Shown here: piece after piece, positions 54,671 to 62,403 of the stretch | Layout: each line of letters begins with the position of its first letter | How positions within the stretch are numbered: position 1 is the stretch's first letter | NCBI RefSeq assembly: GCF_016785095.1 | Contig: NZ_JAEKJB010000008.1 | Location: forward strand, 434,001 to 498,000 | Reading direction: 5' to 3' | Length of the DNA stretch: 64,000 nt | Origin: Alloalcanivorax marinus | GTDB lineage: Bacteria > Pseudomonadota > Gammaproteobacteria > Pseudomonadales > Alcanivoracaceae | Position numbers and translations under genes: made by a program | Notes under the pieces: generated by a model | Seen by the model: the letters and a program-made list of their open reading frames with translations, nothing else | Told to the model about the DNA's origin: nothing | Database searches by the model: none

Positions 54671-55939
54671 ATGGAGTGGATGCTCGAACACAGCATGCTG
54701 ATGCTGCTTATCGCCGGCGCGTTCGGCTTCCTGATGGCCTGGGGCGTGGGGGCCAATGATGTCGCCAACGCCATGGGAACCTCGGTGGGCGCCGGCGCGC
54801 TGACCGTGAAGCAGGCGGTTCTGATCGCCATCATCTTCGAATTCGCCGGCGCCTACCTGGCCGGTGGCGAGGTCACCGCCACGGTGCGCAAGGGCATCGT
54901 CGACGCCGGCGTGTTCAGCGAGACACCGCATTATCTGATCTACGGCATGCTGGCCGCGCTGCTGGCGGCGGGGATCTGGCTGGTGGTGGCATCCTGGGCC
55001 GGCTGGCCGGTGTCCACCACCCACTCCATCGTCGGCGCCATCGTCGGGTTCGCCGCCGTTGGCGTGGGCATGGACGCGGTGCACTGGGAGAAAGTGGGCT
55101 CCATCGTCGCCAGTTGGATCACTTCTCCACTGCTGGCCGGCTTTATTTCCTTCTTCCTGATCAAAAGCGTGCACCGCCTGGTGCTCAATCACGACGACCC
55201 CTTCCAGCGCGCCAAACGAGTGGTGCCCTTCTACATGTTCCTGGTCGGCTACGTGCTCACCGCCGTGACGCTGGTGAAAGGCCTCAAACACATCGGTCTG
55301 GACGTGAGCTTCGGCGCCAGCCTGGCCTGGGCACTGATCGGCGGTGTGGCGGTGGCGCTGCTGGGCGGCGCCATCCTGTCGCGCATCAAGCCGGACCCGG
55401 AAGCCGACAAGGACTTCCGCTACAGCTCCGTGGAACGCATCTTCGCGGTACTGATGATCTTCACCGCCTGCGCCATGGCCTTCGCCCATGGCTCCAACGA
55501 CGTGGCGAACGCGGTGGGGCCGCTGGCCGCCATCAACAGCGTCATTGTCAACGAGGGCGCCATCGGCGAGGCCGCTGAAATGCCCAGCTGGATTCTGCTG
55601 GTGGGCGCCATGGGCATCGTCTTCGGCCTGGCCCTTCTCGGCGCCCGGGTGATGGCCACCGTGGGCACCAAGATCACCGCCCTGACCCCCAGCCGCGGCT
55701 TCGCCGCCGAGCTGGGCGCCGCCACCACCGTGGTGCTGGCCTCCGGCACCGGCCTGCCGATCTCCACCACCCACACCCTGGTGGGCGCGGTGCTGGGCGT
55801 TGGCATGGCGCGCGGCATCGGTTCGCTGAACCTGCGCGTGATCGGCACCATCTTCACCTCCTGGGTGGTGACGCTCCCGGCCGGAGCGCTGCTGTCGATT
55901 CTGTTTTTCTACTTCTTCAAGGGGCTGTTCGGGGCTTAA
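54671..55939 (+). CDS. pit: Low-affinity inorganic phosphate transporter (PiT family)
   Basis: A metal-phosphate/H+ symporter of the inner membrane. The 422-residue protein has about ten to twelve membrane segments and the two inverted PiT signatures: WGVGANDVANAMGTSVGAG near residue 20 and AHGSNDVANAVGPLAAIN near residue 275. STTHSIVGAIVG and STTHTLVGAVLG mark the repeated halves. It is in an operon with its DUF47 partner. A large inverted repeat follows the stop. Confidence 0.95.
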   Translation: MEWMLEHSMLMLLIAGAFGFLMAWGVGANDVANAMGTSVGAGALTVKQAVLIAIIFEFAGAYLAGGEVTATVRKGIVDAGVFSETPHYLIYGMLAALLAAGIWLVVASWAGWPVSTTHSIVGAIVGFAAVGVGMDAVHWEKVGSIVASWITSPLLAGFISFFLIKSVHRLVLNHDDPFQRAKRVVPFYMFLVGYVLTAVTLVKGLKHIGLDVSFGASLAWALIGGVAVALLGGAILSRIKPDPEADKDFRYSSVERIFAVLMIFTACAMAFAHGSNDVANAVGPLAAINSVIVNEGAIGEAAEMPSWILLVGAMGIVFGLALLGARVMATVGTKITALTPSRGFAAELGAATTVVLASGTGLPISTTHTLVGAVLGVGMARGIGSLNLRVIGTIFTSWVVTLPAGALLSILFFYFFKGLFGA

Positions 55940-55944
55940 GGGGC

Positions 55945-56077
55945 AACACGAACACGCAGCACGCACGCGCTACACGCAAGCACGCTTGCACGCGAAGTCA
56001 AAACCCTCGCCCAAAGGCTTGGCGTGTTTGCGTGTAGCGCGAAGCGCGTGCGTGTAGCGTGTTGCGTGTTGCGTGCA
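55945..56077. repeat. Large imperfect inverted repeat between pit and argA
   Basis: The gap is rich in ACACGC/GCGTGT words. Exact arms are GCGCTACACGCAA (55967-55979) with its complement at 56028-56040, and, as an alternative pairing, CACGCACGCGC (55960-55970) with 56044-56054. Further GCGTGT copies run to about 56077. The middle (55980-56027) is not strongly structured. It could act as a terminator or decoy hairpin, or be the remains of a repeat expansion. Confidence 0.7.
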
Positions 56078-56099
56078 AACCTCTCTTTCTCGCTATACT
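56069..56099 (+). promoter_or_regulatory. Putative argA promoter
   Basis: TATACT at 56094-56099 is a good -10; the best -35-like hexamer is TTGCGT at 56069-56074, with a long 19-base spacer. Transcription would begin near 56106, which argues against the ATG at 56106 as a conventional start codon. Confidence 0.4.
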
Positions 56100-56129
56100 C
56101 CCACCATGACCACCCACACCGAGAGCCCC

Positions 56130-57446
56130 GTGTCCGACACCGACAACCAGGTCGCCTGGTTCCGCAATTCATCGCCGTACATCAACGCTCACCGCGATCG
56201 CACCTTCGTGGTGCTGATCAGCGGCGAGGTGCTGGATTCACCGCGCCTGCCGGCGCTGGTTCATGACCTGGCCATGCTCAACGCCCTGGGCGCGCGGCTG
56301 GTGCTGGTGCACGGCGCCCGGCCGCAAATCGGCCGGCGGGTGGACGCCGCCGGGCTGGAGAGCCGCTTCGAGAACCACACCCGCATCACCGACGCCGCCG
56401 CCCTGGAAGAGGTGACCGCCGCGGTGGGCGCCCTGCGCCTCAAGCTGGAAGGGCTGTTCTCCATGGGGCTGTCCAACTCGCCCATGCATAACGCCGCCAT
56501 CCAACTGATCAGCGGCAACTTCGTGATCGCCAAACCGGTGGGCGTGCGCAACGGCTTCGATTACCAGCACACCGGCGAGGTGCGGCGCATCCAGGTGGAC
56601 GCCATCCGCCGCCAGCTGGACGCCGGCAACGTGGTCATGCTCTCACCCCTGGGCGCCTCGCCCACCGGTGAACTGTTCAATCTGAACGCCGAGGAAGTGG
56701 TCTCCAACACCGCCATCGCCCTGGCCGCCGACAAGCTCATCGTGCTTGGCGAGGGCCTGCGCGTGGACGACGATGAAGGCCGCCTGCTGCGCGAACTCAC
56801 CCCCCAGGAGGCCGGCCGCCTGCTCGCCCAGGAGCGCTTCAGCACCGACCCGGTGGACCGCCAGCTCACCGCCGCCTGCCACGCCGCCAGCAACGGCGTG
56901 GCCCGCGCCCACCTGCTTGATGCCCGCGAGGACGGCGCCCTGATCCGCGAGCTGTTCACCCGCGATGGCTGCGGCACCATGGTCACCCGGGAAACCTACG
57001 AGACCCTGCGCGGCGCGCGCATCGACGACGTCGGCGGCATCCTGGAACTGCTCGCCCCCCTGGAAGAGGACGGCACCCTGGTGCGCCGCTCCCGGGAACG
57101 GCTGGAAAACGAGATTCATCGCTTCGCCATCATCGAACGCGACGGCATGGTGATCGGCTGCGCCGCCCTCTACCCGTTCCCGGAAGAGAAAATCGGCGAG
57201 CTGGCCTGCGTGGCGGTGCACCCGCACTACCGCAACAGCGAGCGCGGCCTGCAACTGCTGCGCTACCTGGAACGGCGCGCCCGCGAGCAGAGCCTGCAAA
57301 AGCTGTTCGTGCTCACCACCCGCACCGCCCACTGGTTCCGGGAACAGGGCTTCGAGCCGGCCAGCGTGGACGCGCTTCCGGCCCAGCGCCAGGCGCTCTA
57401 CAACTGGCAGCGCAACTCCAAGGTGTTCGTAAAAAATCTGGGATAA
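56130..57446 (+). CDS. argA: Amino-acid N-acetyltransferase (N-acetylglutamate synthase)
   Basis: Acetylates glutamate, the first step of arginine synthesis. It has an amino-acid-kinase-like domain (1 to about 280), which carries arginine feedback, with VLISGEVLDSPRLPALVHDL and ARLVLVHGARPQIGRR. A C-terminal GNAT domain has ACVAVHPHYRNSERGLQLL and VLTTRTAHWFREQGFEPASV. GTG at 56130 (438 residues) is preferred because SDTDNQVAWFRNSSPYINAHRD then aligns with family N-termini and GAGAG precedes it. ATG at 56106 lies at the predicted transcription start. The last codons mark the change to AT-rich DNA. Confidence 0.93.
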   Translation: MSDTDNQVAWFRNSSPYINAHRDRTFVVLISGEVLDSPRLPALVHDLAMLNALGARLVLVHGARPQIGRRVDAAGLESRFENHTRITDAAALEEVTAAVGALRLKLEGLFSMGLSNSPMHNAAIQLISGNFVIAKPVGVRNGFDYQHTGEVRRIQVDAIRRQLDAGNVVMLSPLGASPTGELFNLNAEEVVSNTAIALAADKLIVLGEGLRVDDDEGRLLRELTPQEAGRLLAQERFSTDPVDRQLTAACHAASNGVARAHLLDAREDGALIRELFTRDGCGTMVTRETYETLRGARIDDVGGILELLAPLEEDGTLVRRSRERLENEIHRFAIIERDGMVIGCAALYPFPEEKIGELACVAVHPHYRNSERGLQLLRYLERRAREQSLQKLFVLTTRTAHWFREQGFEPASVDALPAQRQALYNWQRNSKVFVKNLG

Positions 57447-57541
57447 ATATTAAATTAAATTATATCTACGATCTTCCAGGCTTATACGCGATTAGATATG
57501 CTTTTTCCTATAGAAATACGAAAAAGTAGCAGGATGCACTC
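57447..57541 (+). promoter_or_regulatory. AT-rich leader of the DUF5131-TcmP cassette
   Basis: Composition drops sharply from the GC-rich argA. The stretch contains the inverted repeat CTTTTTC (57501-57507) with GAAAAAG (57520-57526), -10-like words such as TATGCT (57498-57503), and the ribosome site AGGA 7 bases before the ATG. It probably carries the cassette's own promoter. Confidence 0.5.
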
Positions 57542-58324
57542 ATGGCAGAAACACAAATAGAATGGACCGACGCCACCTGGAATCCTGTAGCTGGCTGCTC
57601 GTTAGCAAGTGCCGGCTGCACAAATTGCTATGCTATGAAAATGGCTCACCGCCTTGAAGCGATGGGCACACCCAAATACCAAGGGCTAACGCAAACAAAA
57701 GGGGGAAGCGTCACCTGGAATGGAGTGGTTAGAGAAGACCACAAATCACTATCAATACCGTATGGATGGAAAAAGCCTAGAAATATTTTTGTCAATTCAA
57801 TGAGTGATCTTTTCCACCAAGACGTTTCTGATGAATTCATCATCTCTGTCTGGGAGGTGATGCAGGCAACCCCCCAACATAACTACCAAATCTTAACCAA
57901 GCGCCCAGAGAGGATGAAAGAAATCCTTTCCAAAGAAATAAAGAAGACCCTTCCAAACGTCTGGGTGGGAACCAGCATAGAAAACAGCGACGTCAAACAT
58001 CGTATTTCCCATCTCAAACAGACCCCCGCATCGATAAGATTTGTTTCTTTCGAGCCACTAATCGGGCCAGTCGGAGACATTTGTTTGGATGGCATTCACT
58101 GGGCCATAGTCGGCGGCGAAAGCGGCAGCAAAGCTCGCCCAATAAAAGAATCCTGGATAGACGAAATTCACAGCCATTGCATAAAAAGCGATACAGCCTT
58201 CTTTTTTAAACAATGGGGAACCTGGGGAAGAGACGAACAAAAACGTTCCAAAAAAGCCAACGGTCGCACCTATAAAGGAAAAACGTGGGACCAGATGCCG
58301 AACATCTCAATAATAAATATATGA
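57542..58324 (+). CDS. Phage Gp37/Gp68 (DUF5131) family three-cysteine protein
   Basis: A 260-residue protein with the N-terminal signature WTDATWNPVAGC ... GCTNCYAMKMAHR. Its cysteines are Cys19, Cys26 and Cys29 (C-x6-C-x2-C), reminiscent of the iron-sulfur site of radical SAM enzymes of the spore-photoproduct-lyase type. Later blocks are NIFVNSMSDLFHQDV, YQILTKRPERM, NVWVGTSIEN, RFVSFEPLIGP and WAIVGGESGSKARP. The family occurs in phages and mobile islands. It precedes tcmP by 15 bases and is the likely three-Cys partner that tcmP is named for. Biochemical function is not established; composition is AT-rich, a sign of transfer. Confidence 0.88.
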   Translation: MAETQIEWTDATWNPVAGCSLASAGCTNCYAMKMAHRLEAMGTPKYQGLTQTKGGSVTWNGVVREDHKSLSIPYGWKKPRNIFVNSMSDLFHQDVSDEFIISVWEVMQATPQHNYQILTKRPERMKEILSKEIKKTLPNVWVGTSIENSDVKHRISHLKQTPASIRFVSFEPLIGPVGDICLDGIHWAIVGGESGSKARPIKESWIDEIHSHCIKSDTAFFFKQWGTWGRDEQKRSKKANGRTYKGKTWDQMPNISIINI

Positions 58325-58339
58325 CAAGGAAGTTCCAAA

Positions 58340-59575
58340 ATGGTTACAAAAGTTTATGACTGGGAAAACGGAGCACCGCTAGCACCACACACCAAAAAGA
58401 AGCATCAGATACTGAAAAATTATTTTCTTAAATACCTCGAAACAAGATGTCAAATCCCGAGACAAGAAAAATTTAGGCTCGCTATTGTCGACGGATTTTC
58501 AGGCGCAGGCCTATATGAAAATAACGAACCCGGCTCCCCCATTATATTCATCGAAACGCTCACCAAGGCAGCCAATGACATAAACATCCATCGGGCATCT
58601 CAAGGCATGAGGCCGATAAAAATAGAGTGCCTGATAATAATCAACGACAAAGACCCAGAGGTCGCAAGGGCCGTCAAGAAAAACACCACCCCAGCCCTAA
58701 TAATGGCCAAAGAAGAATGCAAGAACCTACAAATAACCCCCACCTACCTAAATCAAGACTTCGAACAAGCCTTTCCCAGTATAAAAAAAACTCTAAAAGA
58801 AAAAAAATGTTTCAACGTATTCTTCAACCTAGACCAATGCGGCTACTCAAAAGTAACTTCTGAAATAATAAAAGACATCATGAATTCATGGAGGTCAGCC
58901 GAAATATTGCTAACCTTTATGATTCAAAGCATGCTGACATTCCTCTCCCCACAAAGAATTCAAAAGAACAGCTCAATAGAAACCGAACTAAGAGAAATCC
59001 TTACCACCATAGAAGATGGCCAACCCATTGGAAAAAGAGAGTGGTTAGGGAACGCAGAGAAAGCGGCATACCTTTATTTGCAGGATTGCGCAGCATTTGT
59101 CAGCCCTTTCTCAATAAACAATCCCGAAGGCTGGCAGTATTGGCTAATGCACTTTGCCGGATCATATAGAGCAAGACAAGTTTATAACGACATATTGCAC
59201 CAAAGCGACGCCCAGGCCCATTTTGGCCGCCCCGGCTTAAACATGCTCTCTTATGATCCAAAATCAGAAGGGCAATTATACCTTTTCGACGTTGACTCAA
59301 GACAGGCTGCAAAAAACTCTCTCTATGATGATATTCCCAGATTCCTAGAGCGCCACGGCGGGAAAATCAAGATGGAAAATTTTTATTCAGATGCATATAA
59401 CCAAACACCCGCGCACAGCCAGGACATCCATGAAATGATTATCGAAAACGTCGACATGGAAGTAACAACAGAATCAGGAGGGAAGCGCCGCAGCCCAAAC
59501 TCTATAAAGCCCACCGACACCTTAAACCTAAAGACGCAAAGAAGCTTTTTCTTTATTCCGAGCCGAAACAAATAG
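58340..59575 (+). CDS. tcmP: Three-Cys-motif partner protein TcmP
   Basis: A 411-residue protein. The conserved start KVYDWENGAPLAPHTKKKHQ is followed by a methyltransferase-like glycine motif, VDGFSGAGLY (Asp51 to Gly57), and FFNLDQCGYSKVT (Asp165) at a place where Rossmann methyltransferases carry a catalytic or fourth-strand motif. The C-terminal half has RHGGKIKMENFYSDAYN. TcmP is known mainly by its regular pairing with a three-cysteine protein; its activity is unknown. GGAAG precedes the ATG. It is AT-rich, with many A-ending codons, like its neighbour and unlike the rest of the window. Confidence 0.88.
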   Translation: MVTKVYDWENGAPLAPHTKKKHQILKNYFLKYLETRCQIPRQEKFRLAIVDGFSGAGLYENNEPGSPIIFIETLTKAANDINIHRASQGMRPIKIECLIIINDKDPEVARAVKKNTTPALIMAKEECKNLQITPTYLNQDFEQAFPSIKKTLKEKKCFNVFFNLDQCGYSKVTSEIIKDIMNSWRSAEILLTFMIQSMLTFLSPQRIQKNSSIETELREILTTIEDGQPIGKREWLGNAEKAAYLYLQDCAAFVSPFSINNPEGWQYWLMHFAGSYRARQVYNDILHQSDAQAHFGRPGLNMLSYDPKSEGQLYLFDVDSRQAAKNSLYDDIPRFLERHGGKIKMENFYSDAYNQTPAHSQDIHEMIIENVDMEVTTESGGKRRSPNSIKPTDTLNLKTQRSFFFIPSRNK

Positions 59576-59587
59576 ACCGGACTGCAC

Positions 59588-59605
59588 ACTGATTTTTTTA
59601 TCAGT
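59588..59605 (+). terminator. Weak hairpin after tcmP
   Basis: ACTGAT (59588-59593) and ATCAGT (59600-59605) flank a T6 loop, 12 bases after the tcmP stop. No T-run follows, so termination is uncertain. It lies at the 3' border of the AT-rich segment. Confidence 0.35.
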
Positions 59606-59621
59606 CATCGCATAAAGTGCA

Positions 59622-60029
59622 TCATGTAGAGTAAGACCAGTCCTCGATGCGCAGCCCCGGCACGCGGTCGAACTCACGGGTGTTGTGGGTGACCAGCACC
59701 AGTGCCCGGCTGCGGGCGTGGCCGGCGATCATCTGATCCCAGGGGCCGATGGGCGTGCCCGCGGCGGCCAGTTCGGCGCGCAGCTGGCCGGTGTGCGCGG
59801 CGGCCTCGGCTTCGTAATCCAGTACCTCCAGGCGGGCGGCGAAGCCTTCCACTACTTCCAGATTGTCCCGGCGCCGCGCGGACCGCTCGGCGCCGTAGAT
59901 CAATTCCATCAGCGTGACGCTGCTGATGCACAGCGAACCCTGCCGCTCCCGAAAGGCCTCGCGCACCGCCGCCGGCCGGTTCTTGATGGTGAAGATGCAG
60001 ATATTGGTATCCAGCATGTACTTCAGCAT
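59622..60029 (-). CDS. vapC: VapC-type PIN-domain ribonuclease toxin
   Basis: A 135-residue PIN protein. Acidic catalytic residues are visible in MLDTNICIF (Asp7), LMELIYGAE (Glu near 40), GPWDQMIAGHA (Asp near 98) and FDRVPGLRIEDW. VapC toxins cleave initiator tRNA or rRNA and halt translation. The start ATG at 60029 shares one base with the vapB stop. The tail of the gene meets the edge of the AT-rich cassette, but its own composition is GC-rich. Confidence 0.93.
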   Translation of the reverse strand: MLKYMLDTNICIFTIKNRPAAVREAFRERQGSLCISSVTLMELIYGAERSARRRDNLEVVEGFAARLEVLDYEAEAAAHTGQLRAELAAAGTPIGPWDQMIAGHARSRALVLVTHNTREFDRVPGLRIEDWSYST

Positions 60030-60259
60030 CAGAACCCCTCGCGCTCCTGCCCGTCGGGCTGTTCGCGGTCGCTCATGAAATCCGCGCTCACGGCGGGGCC
60101 GTCGAACCAGGAGTCCCACGCCTCCCCGGCGGGCACGATGAGGCGCGCCCGGCCCAGGGCCACGATCTCCACCTGTTTGACGTCATCCGGGAAGGCGACC
60201 GCCTTGGGCAGGCGCACCGCCTGGGTGCGGTTGCTCTTGAATACAGTGGTCTTTTCCAT
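60029..60259 (-). CDS. vapB: VapB/VagC-type antitoxin
   Basis: A 76-residue protein with an N-terminal AbrB/SpoVT-like DNA-binding half (TTVFKSNRTQAVRLPKAVAF and VEIVALGRARLIVP) and a C-terminal toxin-binding tail (WDSWFDGPAVSADFM). It neutralises VapC and represses the operon. GGAGGAAG precedes the ATG. The stop overlaps the vapC start by one base. The open frame extends far upstream as an artefact of GC-rich DNA antisense to ilvD. Confidence 0.92.
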   Translation of the reverse strand: MEKTTVFKSNRTQAVRLPKAVAFPDDVKQVEIVALGRARLIVPAGEAWDSWFDGPAVSADFMSDREQPDGQEREGF

Positions 60260-60311
60260 GGCGCCTTCCTCCGGATTACGGATCAACGCCGCCATGCTCG
60301 CTCTTCGTGTT

Positions 60312-60332
60312 GTATATGTCAACGGGATATAC
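60312..60332. promoter_or_regulatory. Inverted repeat upstream of vapBC (possible operator)
   Basis: GTATAT at 60312-60317 and ATATAC at 60327-60332 flank 9 bases. On the minus strand a TTGACA -35-like hexamer lies inside the repeat, 53 bases or more before vapB, an arrangement suited to VapBC autorepression. Confidence 0.45.
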
Positions 60333-60496
60333 GCCACTTCCTCAATTCGACTTTCCATGTCCTGCCTCCTTTTTGTTCCGTTCACGGCGAACGCTAACTC
60401 TCCCGCACAGGCTGGTATGTAGGACATCCCGGATAGTGTGTGCGCCCTGGCCCACACCGGGACAAGCGATATTCCCCCTTGCCCGCCGCGCTGCGC

Positions 60497-60502
60497 TACA
60501 AT
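60497..60502 (+). promoter_or_regulatory. Putative -10 box of ilvD
   Basis: TACAAT lies 37 bases before the ilvD ATG. No -35 with normal spacing is convincing. The remaining 279-base gap to vapB shows no open gene and no clear leader peptide or attenuator. Confidence 0.3.
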
Positions 60503-60538
60503 GCCCGGTCCCGAACACCCGGCAGCAGCGAGGATCCC

Positions 60539-62386
60539 ATGCCCCAGTACCGCTCCCGCACCACCACCCATGGCCGCAACATGGCCGGCGCCCGTGCCCT
60601 GTGGCGCGCCACCGGCATGAAGGACGACGATTTCGGCAAGCCGATCATCGCCATCGCCAACTCCTTCACCCAGTTCGTGCCGGGCCATGTGCATCTGAAG
60701 GACATGGGCCAACTGGTGGCCGGCGAGGTGGAACGCGCGGGCGGCATCGCCAAGGAATTCAACACCATCGCGGTCGACGACGGCATCGCCATGGGCCACG
60801 ACGGCATGCTCTATTCGCTGCCCAGCCGCGACATCATCGCCGACTCCGTGGAATACATGGTCAACGCCCACTGCGCCGACGCCCTGGTGTGCATCTCCAA
60901 CTGCGACAAGATCACCCCAGGGATGCTGATGGCCGCCATGCGCCTGAACATCCCGGTGATTTTTGTCTCCGGCGGCCCCATGGAAGCGGGCAAGACCAAA
61001 CTGGGCGAGCAGAAACTGGACCTGGTGGACGCCATGGTGATGGCCGCCGACGACAAGGTGGACGACGCCACCGTGGCCGAGGTGGAACGCTCCGCCTGCC
61101 CCACCTGCGGCTCGTGCTCCGGCATGTTCACCGCCAACTCCATGAACTGCCTCACCGAGGCCCTGGGCCTGTCGCTGCCGGGCAATGGCTCGCTGCTGGC
61201 CACCCACGCCGACCGCCGCGAACTGTTCCTGGAAGCCGGCCGCCGCATCGTCGACCTGGCGCGGCTCTATTACGAACAGGACATGGAGAACGTGCTGCCG
61301 CGCAACATTGCCTCCTTCAAGGCGTTCGAGAACGCCATGAGCCTGGACATCGCCATGGGCGGCTCCACCAACACCGTGCTGCACCTGCTGGCCGCCGCCC
61401 AGGAAGGCGGGGTGGACTTCACCATGGAGCACATCGACCGGCTCAGCCGCAAGGTGCCGTGCCTGTCCAAGGTGGCGCCGGCGACCCAGAAGTACCACAT
61501 GGAAGACGTGCACCGCGCCGGCGGCGTGATGGGCATTCTCGGCGAGCTGGACCGGGCCGGCCTGCTGCACCGGGACCTGCCCATGGTGCATTCCGCCACC
61601 GTGGCCGAGGCGCTGGAGCACTATGACGTGGTGCGCACCAGCGACGAGGGGGTGAAGAAGATGTACACCGCCGGGCCGGCGGGCATCCCCACCCAGACCG
61701 CGTTCAGCCAGGACACCCGCTGGGACAGCCTGGACACCGACCGCGCCAACGGCTGCATCCGTGACTACGAGCATGCCTACAGCAAGGACGGCGGGCTCGC
61801 GGTGCTGTACGGCAACATCGCCGAACGGGGCTGCATCGTAAAGACCGCCGGCGTGGACGACTCCATCCTCACCTTCACCGGTCGGGCGCGGGTGTTCGAA
61901 TCCCAGGACTCCGCGGTACGCGCCATCCTCGGCGATCAGATCGTGGCCGGCGACGTGGTGGTGATCCGCTACGAGGGTCCGAAAGGCGGCCCCGGCATGC
62001 AGGAAATGCTCTACCCCACCAGCTATCTGAAATCCAAGGGCCTGGGTAAAAGCTGCGCGCTGCTCACCGATGGCCGCTTCTCCGGCGGCACCTCCGGGCT
62101 GTCGATCGGCCACGCCTCGCCGGAAGCGGCGGAGGGCGGCGCCATCGCCCTGGTGGAGGAAGGCGACACCATCGAGATCGACATCCCCAACCGCACCATC
62201 CGTCTGGCGGTAAGCGACGAGGAACTGGCCCACCGCCGGGAAAAAATGGAGAAACGCGGCAAGCTGGCCTGGCGGCCCAAGGAGATCCGGCAGCGCAACG
62301 TATCCACCGCCTTGCGCGCCTATGCCGCCCTGGCCACCAGCGCCGACCGCGGGGCGGTACGCGACCTCGGCCAGATCGGCGAGTAA
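60539..62386 (+). CDS. ilvD: Dihydroxy-acid dehydratase
   Basis: An iron-sulfur dehydratase that makes the 2-keto acids for valine and isoleucine. The 615-residue protein (E. coli: 616) has the cluster cysteines in [13 protein letters not shown] and [19 protein letters not shown], and the C-terminal block [24 protein letters not shown] at 60539 is chosen for the natural start [19 protein letters not shown]; the frame is open upstream. The product feeds IlvE, also in this window. The next gene starts 17 bases after its stop. Confidence 0.97.
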   Translation: MPQYRSRTTTHGRNMAGARALWRATGMKDDDFGKPIIAIANSFTQFVPGHVHLKDMGQLVAGEVERAGGIAKEFNTIAVDDGIAMGHDGMLYSLPSRDIIADSVEYMVNAHCADALVCISNCDKITPGMLMAAMRLNIPVIFVSGGPMEAGKTKLGEQKLDLVDAMVMAADDKVDDATVAEVERSACPTCGSCSGMFTANSMNCLTEALGLSLPGNGSLLATHADRRELFLEAGRRIVDLARLYYEQDMENVLPRNIASFKAFENAMSLDIAMGGSTNTVLHLLAAAQEGGVDFTMEHIDRLSRKVPCLSKVAPATQKYHMEDVHRAGGVMGILGELDRAGLLHRDLPMVHSATVAEALEHYDVVRTSDEGVKKMYTAGPAGIPTQTAFSQDTRWDSLDTDRANGCIRDYEHAYSKDGGLAVLYGNIAERGCIVKTAGVDDSILTFTGRARVFESQDSAVRAILGDQIVAGDVVVIRYEGPKGGPGMQEMLYPTSYLKSKGLGKSCALLTDGRFSGGTSGLSIGHASPEAAEGGAIALVEEGDTIEIDIPNRTIRLAVSDEELAHRREKMEKRGKLAWRPKEIRQRNVSTALRAYAALATSADRGAVRDLGQIGE

Positions 62387-62403
62387 CGGCGGGAGGGTCA
62401 CGG

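Noticed and set aside
57447..57541. Possible tRNA or attachment site at the left edge of the AT-rich cassette
   Set aside because: No cloverleaf, CCA end or direct repeat of useful length could be found by eye.
58627..59169. Short plus-strand frames overlapping tcmP in other phases
   Set aside because: They lack ribosome sites and conserved features, and tcmP itself is a clear family match.
60029..62401. 790-codon open frame on the minus strand antisense to ilvD and continuous with vapB
   Set aside because: Only the last 76 codons (vapB) have a ribosome site and a family match; the rest is antisense to ilvD.
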